64,000 nucleotides of DNA from Campylobacter hyointestinalis subsp. lawsonii (lineage in GTDB: Bacteria; Campylobacterota; Campylobacteria; Campylobacterales; Campylobacteraceae), in NCBI RefSeq assembly GCF_013372165.1, contig NZ_CP053828.1, positions 1,736,001-1,800,000 on the forward strand, read 5' to 3'. A program made the translations under genes and the position numbers. The first letter of the stretch is position 1. Every line of letters begins with the position of its first letter. Below the pieces are notes generated by a model. That model was not told the DNA's origin, did not search any database, and saw only the letters and a list, made by a program, of their open reading frames with translations. Shown one piece after another: positions 20,972-29,329 of the stretch.

Positions 20972-23299
20972 TCATTGTTTAAGTTGTAAAAGAGTATTTA
21001 GCATTTGGTCGCTTGTGGTTATGGTTTTAGAGTTTGCTTGATAGCCTCTTTGGACGATGATGAGCTGAGTAAGAGAGCGAGATAGATCGACGTTACTCAT
21101 CTCAAGGCTACTAGCATTTACCTTACCGCGACCTGCTGTTTGAGCAGAGCCGATGACTGGATCGCCTGAGTTTGCAGTTTGGATAAACACATTTCCACCC
21201 ATACTCTCCAAGCCTTCGTTATTTGTAAAACTAGCAAGAGATAGTTGAGCTAGTCCAAAGCTTCTACCATTTGTAAATGAGCCTATTATCGTTCCGCTTT
21301 CATCTATCCTAGTTCCGCTAAGTGTTCCTGCTGCATAACCATCTTGAGCTATATTGTCTGTGCTTGACTTTCTATTGTTGCTTGTCATACCATTAAAATC
21401 ACCGCTTTTACCAAAATTTAACTCTATATTTTGTCCTGGCTCACTTCCGTTATTTGCAGTAAATGTAAGAGCTGTAGGATTAAACCCTAGTAAGCTACCA
21501 TCTGGTTTAAATTTGATGGTTCCTGTTATCACATTTGTAGGGGCATCATCTCTTAGCTTAGCAGGTTCTGGCACTTGTATCACCATAGACCATTCAGTTC
21601 CATTTTCAGCACTATATCCTGTTTTGGCAAAATCTACCTTGATCTCATGTTTTGAGCCAAGACTATCAAATATCTCTATAGTAGAGCTATGAGTAGACAT
21701 ATAAACAGCATTTGAAGTTTTATTTCCAGTTCCGCTGCTTAGTCCGCCACTTAAGGCTTTAAAGGCATCTGCTAACTTCGTGTTTTCATTTATATTATTT
21801 GCTGCATCAGAGTATCCTGTGATAGTTAGATACATATTTTTATCATTTACATTTGTTTCAGCATTAGTAGCGTTTTTTCCTCCAGTAGCGTCGATGGTGT
21901 CTTCAATAACTTGAGGAAGTTGATTTCCATTTGGCCTTTTATCCTCATCATTAAATGCATCACCAGCAGGGTTTTTGATGACAAACTGCCCTTTTTCGTT
22001 TATAGTTATCTCAACGCCATCGTTTCTATCATTTTCGGTTATGGCGTCTTGACCTTGACCATTTTGTGTTTTACCCGTATATTTTACATGGAGTCTAGCA
22101 TCAGTTTGCATAGCTCTTCTTAGATCTTCAGTTGTATGCACAACCCTTGCTATTTTGTCATCATATCCATGCTGAGCTGTGCTTTGGGCTGCACTATAGG
22201 TGTATTTATAAGCGGTGATGACGTTTGTATTTTGCATACCAGCGCCGTTTTGACCATTTATAGCGATTTTTATATTTTTCATAGAGTCTGTTGTACCCTC
22301 TGAGTTTTTGTTTATCAGCGTTATATCTCCACCATTTAGACTAGCATTTACTCCTGTTTTGGGTGTGTATTCATTTATCTTAGCTACTATCTCATCAGCT
22401 TTAGTTACTGTAGTAGTTGGGATAGGGATACCATTTAGAGTGATGCCAAATTGTGCATTATTATTCTGGATATTTGGTTTAAAAGTATATTTCGCATCGG
22501 CGTAGCTTACCCACATACCTTGACCCTCTCTTAGGTTAAAGCCCTCTCCTGCATCGTTAAACAAAACGCCAAGATCTACGCCTCTTTCTTGTAGCTTCAT
22601 CTGTTTATTTTTATCCACATAGAATCTATCATCATTTGTATCATTTTCTACATGTATTTCGCCATCATTCATAATATCGTTTCCATTTAGGTCTAACCAG
22701 CCGTTTTTAGAATCCAAAGAGTAGATAGGTGACTTTTGAGTGCCTATATTGTCGCCTGAATTTAGATTTCCTTTTAGTTTGATCTCACTTGTAGGATTTG
22801 CAGGCATACCAAGACCTGGTTCGATTTGAATGTTTTTAACAGGGCTAGTTGGGTCGATGATGCCTGTATCTTCATCTCTGAGCCAACCTTGAGCTATATA
22901 GCCATTTTTATCGACGAAATTTCCTAAGCTATCAAAACTAAAATCCCCATTTCTAGTAAAATACTTAGTATTTCCGCCATCAGGCGAAACTATGAAAAAG
23001 CCATCGCCTTGTATGGCTACGTCGGTGTTTTTATCAGTTGTTTGGATAGAGCCTTGTTTAAATATCTTTGTTACGGCATTTATCTGAGTTCCTAAGCCTA
23101 TTTGCATAGGGTTTTTACCGCCTAGTTCGCCTTGAGGAGCGGTGGCGACTTTGTCTGTTTGGCTAACAAGATCTGCAAAACTAACTCTGCTGTATTTAAA
23201 ACCTACGGTATTTACATTTGCTATGTTGTTACCCTCGACGTCCATAGCTATCTGATGAGCTTGAAGTCCTGTAACTCCAGCCCAAAGTGATCTCATCAT
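20972..23299 (-). CDS. flgE: flagellar hook protein FlgE
   Basis: The 775-residue protein has the conserved flagellar rod/hook N-terminus (MMRSLWAGVTGLQAHQ, then EGNNIANVNTVGFKYSR). The C-terminus is similarly conserved (VDLSRSLTQLIIVQRGYQANSKTI). The long central region is the surface-exposed, variable hook domain. Campylobacter hook proteins are longer than the E. coli one (about 400 residues). It is exported through the flagellar type III system. A sigma-54 type promoter lies upstream and a strong terminator downstream, so it is a single-gene unit. Confidence 0.96.
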   Translation of the reverse strand: MMRSLWAGVTGLQAHQIAMDVEGNNIANVNTVGFKYSRVSFADLVSQTDKVATAPQGELGGKNPMQIGLGTQINAVTKIFKQGSIQTTDKNTDVAIQGDGFFIVSPDGGNTKYFTRNGDFSFDSLGNFVDKNGYIAQGWLRDEDTGIIDPTSPVKNIQIEPGLGMPANPTSEIKLKGNLNSGDNIGTQKSPIYSLDSKNGWLDLNGNDIMNDGEIHVENDTNDDRFYVDKNKQMKLQERGVDLGVLFNDAGEGFNLREGQGMWVSYADAKYTFKPNIQNNNAQFGITLNGIPIPTTTVTKADEIVAKINEYTPKTGVNASLNGGDITLINKNSEGTTDSMKNIKIAINGQNGAGMQNTNVITAYKYTYSAAQSTAQHGYDDKIARVVHTTEDLRRAMQTDARLHVKYTGKTQNGQGQDAITENDRNDGVEITINEKGQFVIKNPAGDAFNDEDKRPNGNQLPQVIEDTIDATGGKNATNAETNVNDKNMYLTITGYSDAANNINENTKLADAFKALSGGLSSGTGNKTSNAVYMSTHSSTIEIFDSLGSKHEIKVDFAKTGYSAENGTEWSMVIQVPEPAKLRDDAPTNVITGTIKFKPDGSLLGFNPTALTFTANNGSEPGQNIELNFGKSGDFNGMTSNNRKSSTDNIAQDGYAAGTLSGTRIDESGTIIGSFTNGRSFGLAQLSLASFTNNEGLESMGGNVFIQTANSGDPVIGSAQTAGRGKVNASSLEMSNVDLSRSLTQLIIVQRGYQANSKTITTSDQMLNTLLQLKQ

Positions 23300-23361
23300 C
23301 TTTTATCCTTTATCAGCTTTTTAATGGTTGTGCCAATTAAAAATGAAATTTGTAAAAGTAT

Positions 23362-23378
23362 AAGCAAAAAATATTCCA
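23362..23378 (-). promoter_or_regulatory. sigma-54 promoter of flgE
   Basis: On the minus strand the sequence reads TGGAATATTTTTTGCTT. It has the invariant GG (23377-23376) and GC (23365-23364) separated by ten bases, matching the RpoN -24/-12 consensus. Campylobacter hook and rod genes are known RpoN targets. It lies about 65 bases before the ATG. Confidence 0.8.
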
Positions 23379-23453
23379 AAATTTAAAAAGCGGTTTAAAA
23401 AGGTGGTTGGCTAAATTTGGCGATGATGAAGAAATTATAGTCTTTTTAAAATA

Positions 23454-23462
23454 TGATATAAT
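23454..23462 (+). promoter_or_regulatory. extended -10 promoter of the small membrane protein pair
   Basis: TGATATAAT on the plus strand, 43 bases before the first small gene and pointing against both flanking genes. Confidence 0.5.
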
Positions 23463-23504
23463 TATGGGGCAGAATTTGGTATGATAAAAATATAGGGTAA
23501 ATTG

Positions 23505-23732
23505 ATGTCAAAACTAGATGAAAAAAAAGAGAGATTAGGGCTTCTTAAATTTTGGCTCGGAGTAATAGTCGGTTCTTTTTTGGCTAATGTTGCTTGGTTG
23601 GCTACGAACTATAATAAGACTGAAAATTTAATAATTGTAGGTTCGATTTTGGCTATAATTTTTTTAGCTGTTTCTTTTGTTTTTATTAATAAGAAAATTG
23701 CTAAAATATTAAAAGAGATAGGAGATTTATGA
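23505..23732 (+). CDS. small two-TM membrane protein
   Basis: The 75-residue protein is read from the ATG at 23505; the TTG immediately before it is less likely. A charged Lys/Glu N-terminus is followed by TM1 (FWLGVIVGSFLANVAWLATNY), a short turn, and TM2 (LIIVGSILAIIFLAVSFVFIN). A Lys-rich amphipathic tail ends Lys-Glu-Ile-Gly-Asp-Leu. I recall similar two-TM proteins of about 75 residues elsewhere in Campylobacterota, of unknown function. Its stop overlaps the next start (ATGA). Confidence 0.7.
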   Translation: MSKLDEKKERLGLLKFWLGVIVGSFLANVAWLATNYNKTENLIIVGSILAIIFLAVSFVFINKKIAKILKEIGDL

Positions 23733-23818
23733 TGATTACTTATGTCGTTTTTGGTGTGATAGTGCTTGGATTTGGTGCTATATCCTACACTGCAATTAAA
23801 ACCGCTATTGATACTTGA
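23729..23818 (+). CDS. 29-residue single-TM peptide
   Basis: ATG at 23729 overlaps the TGA of the preceding gene by four bases, with GGAG eight bases upstream inside that gene. The product is one hydrophobic helix (YVVFGVIVLGFGAISYTAI) with short polar ends. It is presumably translationally coupled and an inner-membrane partner of the 75-residue protein. The ATG three bases later (23732) is an alternative start. Confidence 0.6.
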   Translation: MMITYVVFGVIVLGFGAISYTAIKTAIDT

Positions 23819-24014
23819 TTTAGTCAATTAATAAGGTGTATGCTCTAATAGACACTATAATTAAAAATTCAAAAAATGAGTTATAAGAATAATTTTTGCT
23901 AAAATTTGTATAGTTTGGCGTGAATTTTTGTTTCTCGGTGACATTTTGCCGTTTTGGTTTTTCTTGCTATTCTTGTATTAAATTTGCTTTGCTTGGTCTT
24001 AGCTTGTCGCCATA

Positions 24015-24725
24015 TTAAATTCTATCAAATTTAGTTAGGTCATAAAGCCTTATGGTTTTTTCTAGTTGTTTTACGTAAATTTTACCCATAGCAGAGTATG
24101 ACTCCATAGTTTTTGCAGCATCAAGCCCTGTGTAGATAAACTCATTTTGATGAAATTTAAGTCTATTTTCGCGAAACTTTGCGTATGCTGGATGTGAGTT
24201 TAAATTTAAAACATATGCATCAACTGCATCGTTTGGGCTGTTGAAAATCTTTATCTTATGCGTTTTGTTCTCATCTCTATTTAGTGGCACAAGTCCTTTA
24301 CCGCCCCAAGTCCAGTGCCCATAAAGGTTATTTGCCTCTTTAGCAAAACGGCTCTTTCCCCAGCCACTCTCAACTGCTGCTTGAGCGATAGCTAGTGAAA
24401 CAGGAACGACGTCTAGTTTGCTTATGTATTCGCTAGGATCAAAGATTTTTTGGATTTTATAAGTCTTAGCTATGCTAAAAAGCCTATCTAAATTTGATAA
24501 ATTTAGATCTCTAAATGATTTTTCATATATCAAATTTAGATAATTTAGGGCAAATTCTCTACTGCGTAAAGTGTTTTGGTTGGCATCTTGAACCATCTTG
24601 TTTATGAGTTTTGGAAATTCTATTTTTTGCTCTTTTATGCTTAGTTTATAGTAGTATTCTTCAAGTCCGCCAAAAAGCGGTAAAGCTAGTAAAATAAGAA
24701 AAAATTTAATAAATCGTCGTATCAA
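24015..24725 (-). CDS. Bax-like glucosaminidase domain protein
   Basis: The 236-residue exported protein has a hydrophobic signal (FFLILLALPLFGG). The C-terminal domain is of the mannosyl-glycoprotein endo-beta-N-acetylglucosaminidase type: SLAIAQAAVESGWGKSRFA with the likely catalytic Glu, then NNLYGHWTW, and FNSPNDAVDAYVLNLNSHPAY. It probably cleaves peptidoglycan in the periplasm, as proposed for E. coli Bax. It overlaps dapF by 20 bases and is co-transcribed with it. Confidence 0.85.
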   Translation of the reverse strand: MIRRFIKFFLILLALPLFGGLEEYYYKLSIKEQKIEFPKLINKMVQDANQNTLRSREFALNYLNLIYEKSFRDLNLSNLDRLFSIAKTYKIQKIFDPSEYISKLDVVPVSLAIAQAAVESGWGKSRFAKEANNLYGHWTWGGKGLVPLNRDENKTHKIKIFNSPNDAVDAYVLNLNSHPAYAKFRENRLKFHQNEFIYTGLDAAKTMESYSAMGKIYVKQLEKTIRLYDLTKFDRI

Positions 24726-25446
24726 AACAGTGCTTCACCATTCCTTTAAAATAGATAATATCATCATCAAATCTAAGCCAAAGATCTTCGCCACTTTTTG
24801 GATTTACTTGTAGGCTTTTGCCAAATATTTTGGTATCAAATCCGGCGTAAAAAGAGGCCGCCATACCTGTGCCACAAGCGTTTGTTTCATTTTCTACACC
24901 ACGCTCAAAAGTCCTAACTTTCAAGCTTTTACTATCAAATTTAGCGAAATTTACGTTGGCGTTATATTTTTGTCTCATATTAGCACAGATTTGTAAATCA
25001 AACTTATCTAAATTTGTAACAAAGGTTACTAAATGTGGAACACCAGTATCATAAAAATGCCACTTAAAACCACTTTCTATAAAAGGCTCTTTTAGCTTCT
25101 TTGGGCTAGTTAATGCGACTTCAACTAAGCTATTTTCTATACTTGCTTTTATGACACCCGCTCCTGTTAGAAATCTGCATTTATCATCGCAAAGTCCGTT
25201 ATTTCTCGCATAAAGCGCGGCCGCTCTTGAGCCGTTTCCGCACATATTAGCAGTGCTTCCGTCGCTGTTGTAAAACTCCCATTTAAAATCATTTTGAGTA
25301 TCGGGCAAAAGCACGATAAGACCATCTGCCCCAACTCCGCTAAAACGATCACAAAGCTTCCTAGCTAGCAAACTTCTGTCTTTGGCTACAAATGTATGAA
25401 AAATCACAAAATCATTTCCACTGGCGTTATATTTTGAGAGTTGCAT
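24706..25446 (-). CDS. dapF: diaminopimelate epimerase
   Basis: The 246-residue enzyme converts LL- to meso-diaminopimelate for lysine and peptidoglycan synthesis. Both catalytic cysteines are present: ANMCGNGSRA (about residue 70) and NACGTGMAA (about 190). Length is slightly shorter than E. coli DapF (274), as is normal in Campylobacter. It overlaps coaE upstream and the bax-like gene downstream by 20 bases each, in a tight minus-strand operon (ridA-coaE-dapF-bax). Confidence 0.95.
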   Translation of the reverse strand: MQLSKYNASGNDFVIFHTFVAKDRSLLARKLCDRFSGVGADGLIVLLPDTQNDFKWEFYNSDGSTANMCGNGSRAAALYARNNGLCDDKCRFLTGAGVIKASIENSLVEVALTSPKKLKEPFIESGFKWHFYDTGVPHLVTFVTNLDKFDLQICANMRQKYNANVNFAKFDSKSLKVRTFERGVENETNACGTGMAASFYAGFDTKIFGKSLQVNPKSGEDLWLRFDDDIIYFKGMVKHCFDTTIY

Positions 25447-26041
25447 ATCTTTCCTTTAGTTTTCTTATGAAATTATCTACTTCTAAATTTAAATGTTTTA
25501 GATCTTTATCGTTATTTATGATGAAATTTGCTTTTTGCTTTTTAACTTCGATGTCAAGCTGACAATCTAGCCTTTGTAAGGTCTCTTTTTTGCTAAGTTT
25601 ATCGCGACTCATAACTCGCTTTATCAAGGTATCTTTTGGGGCATAGACAAGTAAAACATTGCTAAAATCATAGCCTTGTTTTTCAAAAAAAAGCGGTATA
25701 TCTACAAAATATGGCAAACCTTTGCTTTCTAAATTTAAAGCTTCTTTGTAAATTTTATCTCTTATGAGCGGATGAAGGATATCTTCTAAAAGCTTTAGTT
25801 TTGACTTATCGCCAAAGACCAAAGCCCCTAGCTTTTTGCGATCGACTTTAGATCCACAAACAAACTCTTTGCCAAATGTTTGCTCTATGGTCGGTGCATT
25901 TTCATCAAGTATTTGATGCGAAATTTGATCCGCATCAATCACGCTAAAACCATAAAGTTTTAGTAAATTTATAAATGTGCTTTTTCCTGAGCCTATAGAG
26001 CCGGTTATGACATAAGCGTTAGTAAATTTATTAGCTTTTAT
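25427..26041 (-). CDS. coaE: dephospho-CoA kinase, apparently with an ATA start
   Basis: This enzyme catalyses the last step of coenzyme A synthesis. The P-loop GSIGSGKST lies upstream of the first in-frame GTG (25942). The frame must therefore begin earlier, but between the upstream in-frame stop and the P-loop there is no ATG, GTG or TTG. The best candidate is ATA at 26041-26039, followed by Lys-Ala-Asn-Lys-Phe and preceded by GAGG eight bases upstream. That start gives 204 residues, a normal CoaE length. It overlaps the end of ridA by 11 bases. One G-to-A change of ATG, or a sequencing error, would explain it. Confidence 0.85.
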   Translation of the reverse strand: MKANKFTNAYVITGSIGSGKSTFINLLKLYGFSVIDADQISHQILDENAPTIEQTFGKEFVCGSKVDRKKLGALVFGDKSKLKLLEDILHPLIRDKIYKEALNLESKGLPYFVDIPLFFEKQGYDFSNVLLVYAPKDTLIKRVMSRDKLSKKETLQRLDCQLDIEVKKQKANFIINNDKDLKHLNLEVDNFIRKLKERYATLKI

Positions 26042-26390
26042 GAGCGATTACCTCAACTTCAAGTTTTACGCCTTTTGGCAAGTCTTTTACCGCTACAGCA
26101 CTTCTTGCTGGGTAAGGCTTCTCAAAATAAGTAGCGTATATCTCATTTACAGCGCTAAAATCATTTATATCGCTTAAAAATACGGTAGTTTTAACAACGT
26201 TTTTATAGCTTAAGCCAACTTCATTTAGTAGTCCGCCGACATTTTTCAAAGCTTGATGAGCTTGAGCTTCAAGGCTTGTAGGTATCTCATTTGTAGCTGG
26301 GTCTATAGGGATTTGACCTGAACAAAAAACAAGATCTCCTACTACTCTATACGCACTATATGGTCCGATTGCTTTTGGATAATTTGACAT
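26031..26390 (-). CDS. ridA: RidA family enamine/imine deaminase
   Basis: The 119-residue protein has the RidA/YjgF signature: AIGPYSAYRVVGDLVFCSGQIP at the start and the Arg-containing PARSAVAVKDLPKGVKLEVEVIA at the end. It hydrolyses reactive enamine/imine intermediates from PLP enzymes. First gene of the ridA-coaE-dapF-bax string. Divergent from the D-lactate dehydrogenase gene. Confidence 0.93.
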   Translation of the reverse strand: MSNYPKAIGPYSAYRVVGDLVFCSGQIPIDPATNEIPTSLEAQAHQALKNVGGLLNEVGLSYKNVVKTTVFLSDINDFSAVNEIYATYFEKPYPARSAVAVKDLPKGVKLEVEVIAHKS

Positions 26391-26426
26391 TTTATTTCCT
26401 TAAATGAAGTTTGGCTATATTAGCAT

Positions 26427-26451
26427 AAAATAAGTTCAAATTTGCTAAAAT
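26427..26451 (+). repeat. 25-bp direct repeat, left copy (promoter of the lactate dehydrogenase gene)
   Basis: The 25-base sequence starting AAAATAAGTTCAAATTTG and ending GCTAAAAT is identical to 29281-29305. It contains a Campylobacter-like -10 (GCTAAAAT) and sits 32 bases before the start of the large dehydrogenase gene. Confidence 0.75.
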
Positions 26452-26482
26452 CAGCCAAATTTTAGCTACAAAAGGATCTATT

Positions 26483-29287
26483 ATGCAAGATTATGAAGGG
26501 TTTTATAAGGCCGCTTTTAAGCTCTTTGATGGTAGAGTTTATAAAGACTATTTACGCCGATTTTGCTATGGTGTGGAGGCCTCTTGCTACTCATATATAC
26601 CAAAGCTAGTTTTGATGCTAAAAAGCGAAAGTGAGATTATAAAGGCTTTTGAGCTATCTCGCAAATTTAACACTCCACTATGTTTTAGGGGTGCCGGGAC
26701 TAGTCTAAGCGGTCAAAGCTCATGCGATACGGTGCTAGTTTGTTTGGATTTTAGCTGGGATCATATGAAGGTTAGTAGAGATGCTAACTCTATAAATTTA
26801 GGTTGTGGGGTTATCGGCGAAAATGCAAATAAAGCCCTAAAACCACTAGGCAAAAAGATAGGTCCTGATCCTGCTACTATCGCTGCGGCGCAAATTGGTG
26901 GAATTGTCAATAACAATTCAAGCGGAATGTGCTGTGGGGTCAAGCAAAACTCATATAACACGCTAAAATCCATTAGAGTAATTTTAGGTGATGGAACTAT
27001 CCTTGATAGCTCTGACGGCTTAAGTGTGGCTAGTTTTAGAAATAGCCACAAAGATTTAATAGAGCAAATTCTAAATTTACGCTCTCAAATCCTAGCTGAT
27101 ACTGAGCTTTGTGAGCTTATAAGGCGAAAATATAAGATCAAAAACACAACTGGCTATAGCATTAATGCCCTTTTAGATTATAGTGACCCGATTGATATTA
27201 TCACTCATCTATTTATCGGTAGTGAGGGGACTTTGGGTTTTGTAAGTAGCGTAGAATTAGAGTGCGTGGATGATGAGAAATTCAAAGCTTGTGCGCTTTT
27301 GTTTTATGATGATATCTTAAAAGCGGCTAAGGTTGTGGAGATTTTGGCTAAATTTGAAAATGAGATTTCTAGTGCGGAGATTATGGATTATGGCTCACTT
27401 AAGGCCGCTTCTAAATTTAAAGGCGTGAGCGAGATTTTGCCTGATATTAAAGATGGTGAAGTCTGTATTTTAATCCAGAGCCAAAACAACTCTCAAGATA
27501 GATTAAATGAGCAAATTCAAAATATAAAAGATGCGATAAAAGACTATCCAACTAGTCAAGAGATGAAATTTAGCTTTGATGAGAGTGAATTTGCTAATTG
27601 GTGGAAGATTAGAAAAGGGATATTTCCTATCGCTGCTACGGCTAAAAGGCCTGGAAGTAGCGTAATCACTGAAGATATATGCTTTGAGATTAAAGATCTT
27701 GGAGAGGGGATTAAAAGTCTTCAAGAGCTATTTAAAAAGCATGGATTTGAAGATAGCGCTATAATTTTTGGCCACGCATTAGCGGGTAATTTACACTTTA
27801 TAATCACGCCTGATTTAAACCAAAATAGCGAATTTGAGAGTTTTGCGAATTTGGTTGAAGATATGTCTTTGATGGTTTCAAATTTCGGTGGAAGTATCAA
27901 GGCTGAGCATGGCACCGGTAGAATGGTAGCGCCATTTGTAGAGCTAGAGTGGGGAGCAAAAGCTTATGCCATAAATAGAAAAATCAAAGAGATTTTTGAC
28001 CCACACACTCTAATAAACCCTGATGTAATCATCACAGATGACAAAGAGATATACAAAAAAAATATCAAGCAATCAGCCATTATAGGAAATGAATTTGATG
28101 ATTGTGTGGAGTGTGGATTTTGTGAGAAAAACTGCCCATCTAATAAGCTAACTCTAAGCCCACGCCAAAGAATAGCCCTAAAAAGAGAGATGCAAAGACT
28201 AGGGGCTTTGAGCGATAAAGCTAGCAAAAAGCTACTAAAAGAGCTAAAAGATGGAGCCAAATACTTCTTAAATGAGAGTTGCGCTGCCTGTTCTATGTGC
28301 GAAGAGCTATGCCCTGTTGGACTAAATACGGCAAATTTAGCCCTAAATGAGAGAGTGTCTAACGCAAGTGATACAAGCAAAAAGATCGCTCAACTAGCAA
28401 ATTCAAATTTCACCACCACGCTAAATGGCGCCAAATTCGCTCTTGCAGCGGCGAATTTATTAAACACAGATATGATAAGAAAGCTATCATTTAAAGCAAA
28501 TGAGATTATCAAAACTCCTGTTTTAAGAGAGTATCTTCCACGCAAAAATAGCTATAAATTGATGGATAAAAACTATGGATTTAATGAAAGTGTGGTATAT
28601 TTTTCAAGCTGCTTAAATAGATCTTTTGCCCCAAATCAAAATTTAAATGACAAACGCCCTATCCAAGAGGTTTTTGAGTCTTTGTGTAAAAAAGCCAAGA
28701 TAAATGTGATATATCCAAATGAGATTAATGATATGTGCTGTGGGAAAGTTTTTACCAATTATCCAGATACAAAAGAGCTAAATAGAGCTAAAAATATCGA
28801 TATCTTAAAAGTCGTTACAAATGATGGTAAATATCCTGTGGTGATAGATCACGGCGCTTGCTCTTATGAGCTGATAAAATCGCTTAAAGATAGATTTGAA
28901 ATTTATGATTTGAGCGAGTATCTACTAAAATTCATCGCCCCAAAACTCACTATTTCTAAAGCCAACTACGCTATAGGGCTATACACAATGTGTGCTAGTA
29001 AAAAGCTAGGATTAGATAGCACTATGAGTAGCCTAGCTAGGATCTGTACTAATGGGCAAATTTTGATTGATGAGAAGACGGCATGTTGCGGATTTGCTGG
29101 GTATAAAGGGTTTTTTACCCCGAAATTAAATTTACACGCTACAATGAAATTCAAAAGATTTTACCAAAATAGCGCAGTCAATATCGGCTTTAGCAACTCT
29201 AGCACCTGTGAAATCGGGCTAAGCGAGGCAAGTGGATTTAGCTGGCAGCATATCGCCTATTTGCTAGATAGCGTTAGTCAAAAATAA
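26483..29287 (+). CDS. FAD and Fe-S D-lactate dehydrogenase (GlcD/YdiJ type)
   Basis: A 934-residue fused oxidoreductase. The N-terminal FAD-binding domain has FRGAGTSLSGQSS (about residue 73), NNSSGMCCG (about 147), GSEGTLGF (about 247) and GTGRMVAP (about 475). Two 4Fe-4S clusters follow: CVECGFCEKNC (about 540) and CAACSMCEELC (about 598). Two C-terminal CCG-type domains contain MCCGKVF and ACCGFAG. Homologues in C. jejuni are respiratory D-lactate dehydrogenases feeding the quinone pool; 2-hydroxyglutarate (YdiJ) is an alternative substrate. It is flanked by an exact 25-bp direct repeat. Confidence 0.88.
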   Translation: MQDYEGFYKAAFKLFDGRVYKDYLRRFCYGVEASCYSYIPKLVLMLKSESEIIKAFELSRKFNTPLCFRGAGTSLSGQSSCDTVLVCLDFSWDHMKVSRDANSINLGCGVIGENANKALKPLGKKIGPDPATIAAAQIGGIVNNNSSGMCCGVKQNSYNTLKSIRVILGDGTILDSSDGLSVASFRNSHKDLIEQILNLRSQILADTELCELIRRKYKIKNTTGYSINALLDYSDPIDIITHLFIGSEGTLGFVSSVELECVDDEKFKACALLFYDDILKAAKVVEILAKFENEISSAEIMDYGSLKAASKFKGVSEILPDIKDGEVCILIQSQNNSQDRLNEQIQNIKDAIKDYPTSQEMKFSFDESEFANWWKIRKGIFPIAATAKRPGSSVITEDICFEIKDLGEGIKSLQELFKKHGFEDSAIIFGHALAGNLHFIITPDLNQNSEFESFANLVEDMSLMVSNFGGSIKAEHGTGRMVAPFVELEWGAKAYAINRKIKEIFDPHTLINPDVIITDDKEIYKKNIKQSAIIGNEFDDCVECGFCEKNCPSNKLTLSPRQRIALKREMQRLGALSDKASKKLLKELKDGAKYFLNESCAACSMCEELCPVGLNTANLALNERVSNASDTSKKIAQLANSNFTTTLNGAKFALAAANLLNTDMIRKLSFKANEIIKTPVLREYLPRKNSYKLMDKNYGFNESVVYFSSCLNRSFAPNQNLNDKRPIQEVFESLCKKAKINVIYPNEINDMCCGKVFTNYPDTKELNRAKNIDILKVVTNDGKYPVVIDHGACSYELIKSLKDRFEIYDLSEYLLKFIAPKLTISKANYAIGLYTMCASKKLGLDSTMSSLARICTNGQILIDEKTACCGFAGYKGFFTPKLNLHATMKFKRFYQNSAVNIGFSNSSTCEIGLSEASGFSWQHIAYLLDSVSQK

Positions 29288-29305
29288 GTTCAAATTTGCT
29301 AAAAT
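29281..29305 (+). repeat. 25-bp direct repeat, right copy (promoter of purM)
   Basis: This is identical to 26427-26451. It covers the TAA stop of the dehydrogenase gene and supplies a -10-like GCTAAAAT 25 bases before the purM start. Confidence 0.75.
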
Positions 29306-29329
29306 GATGAAATTCAAAAGAGGTGAAAA

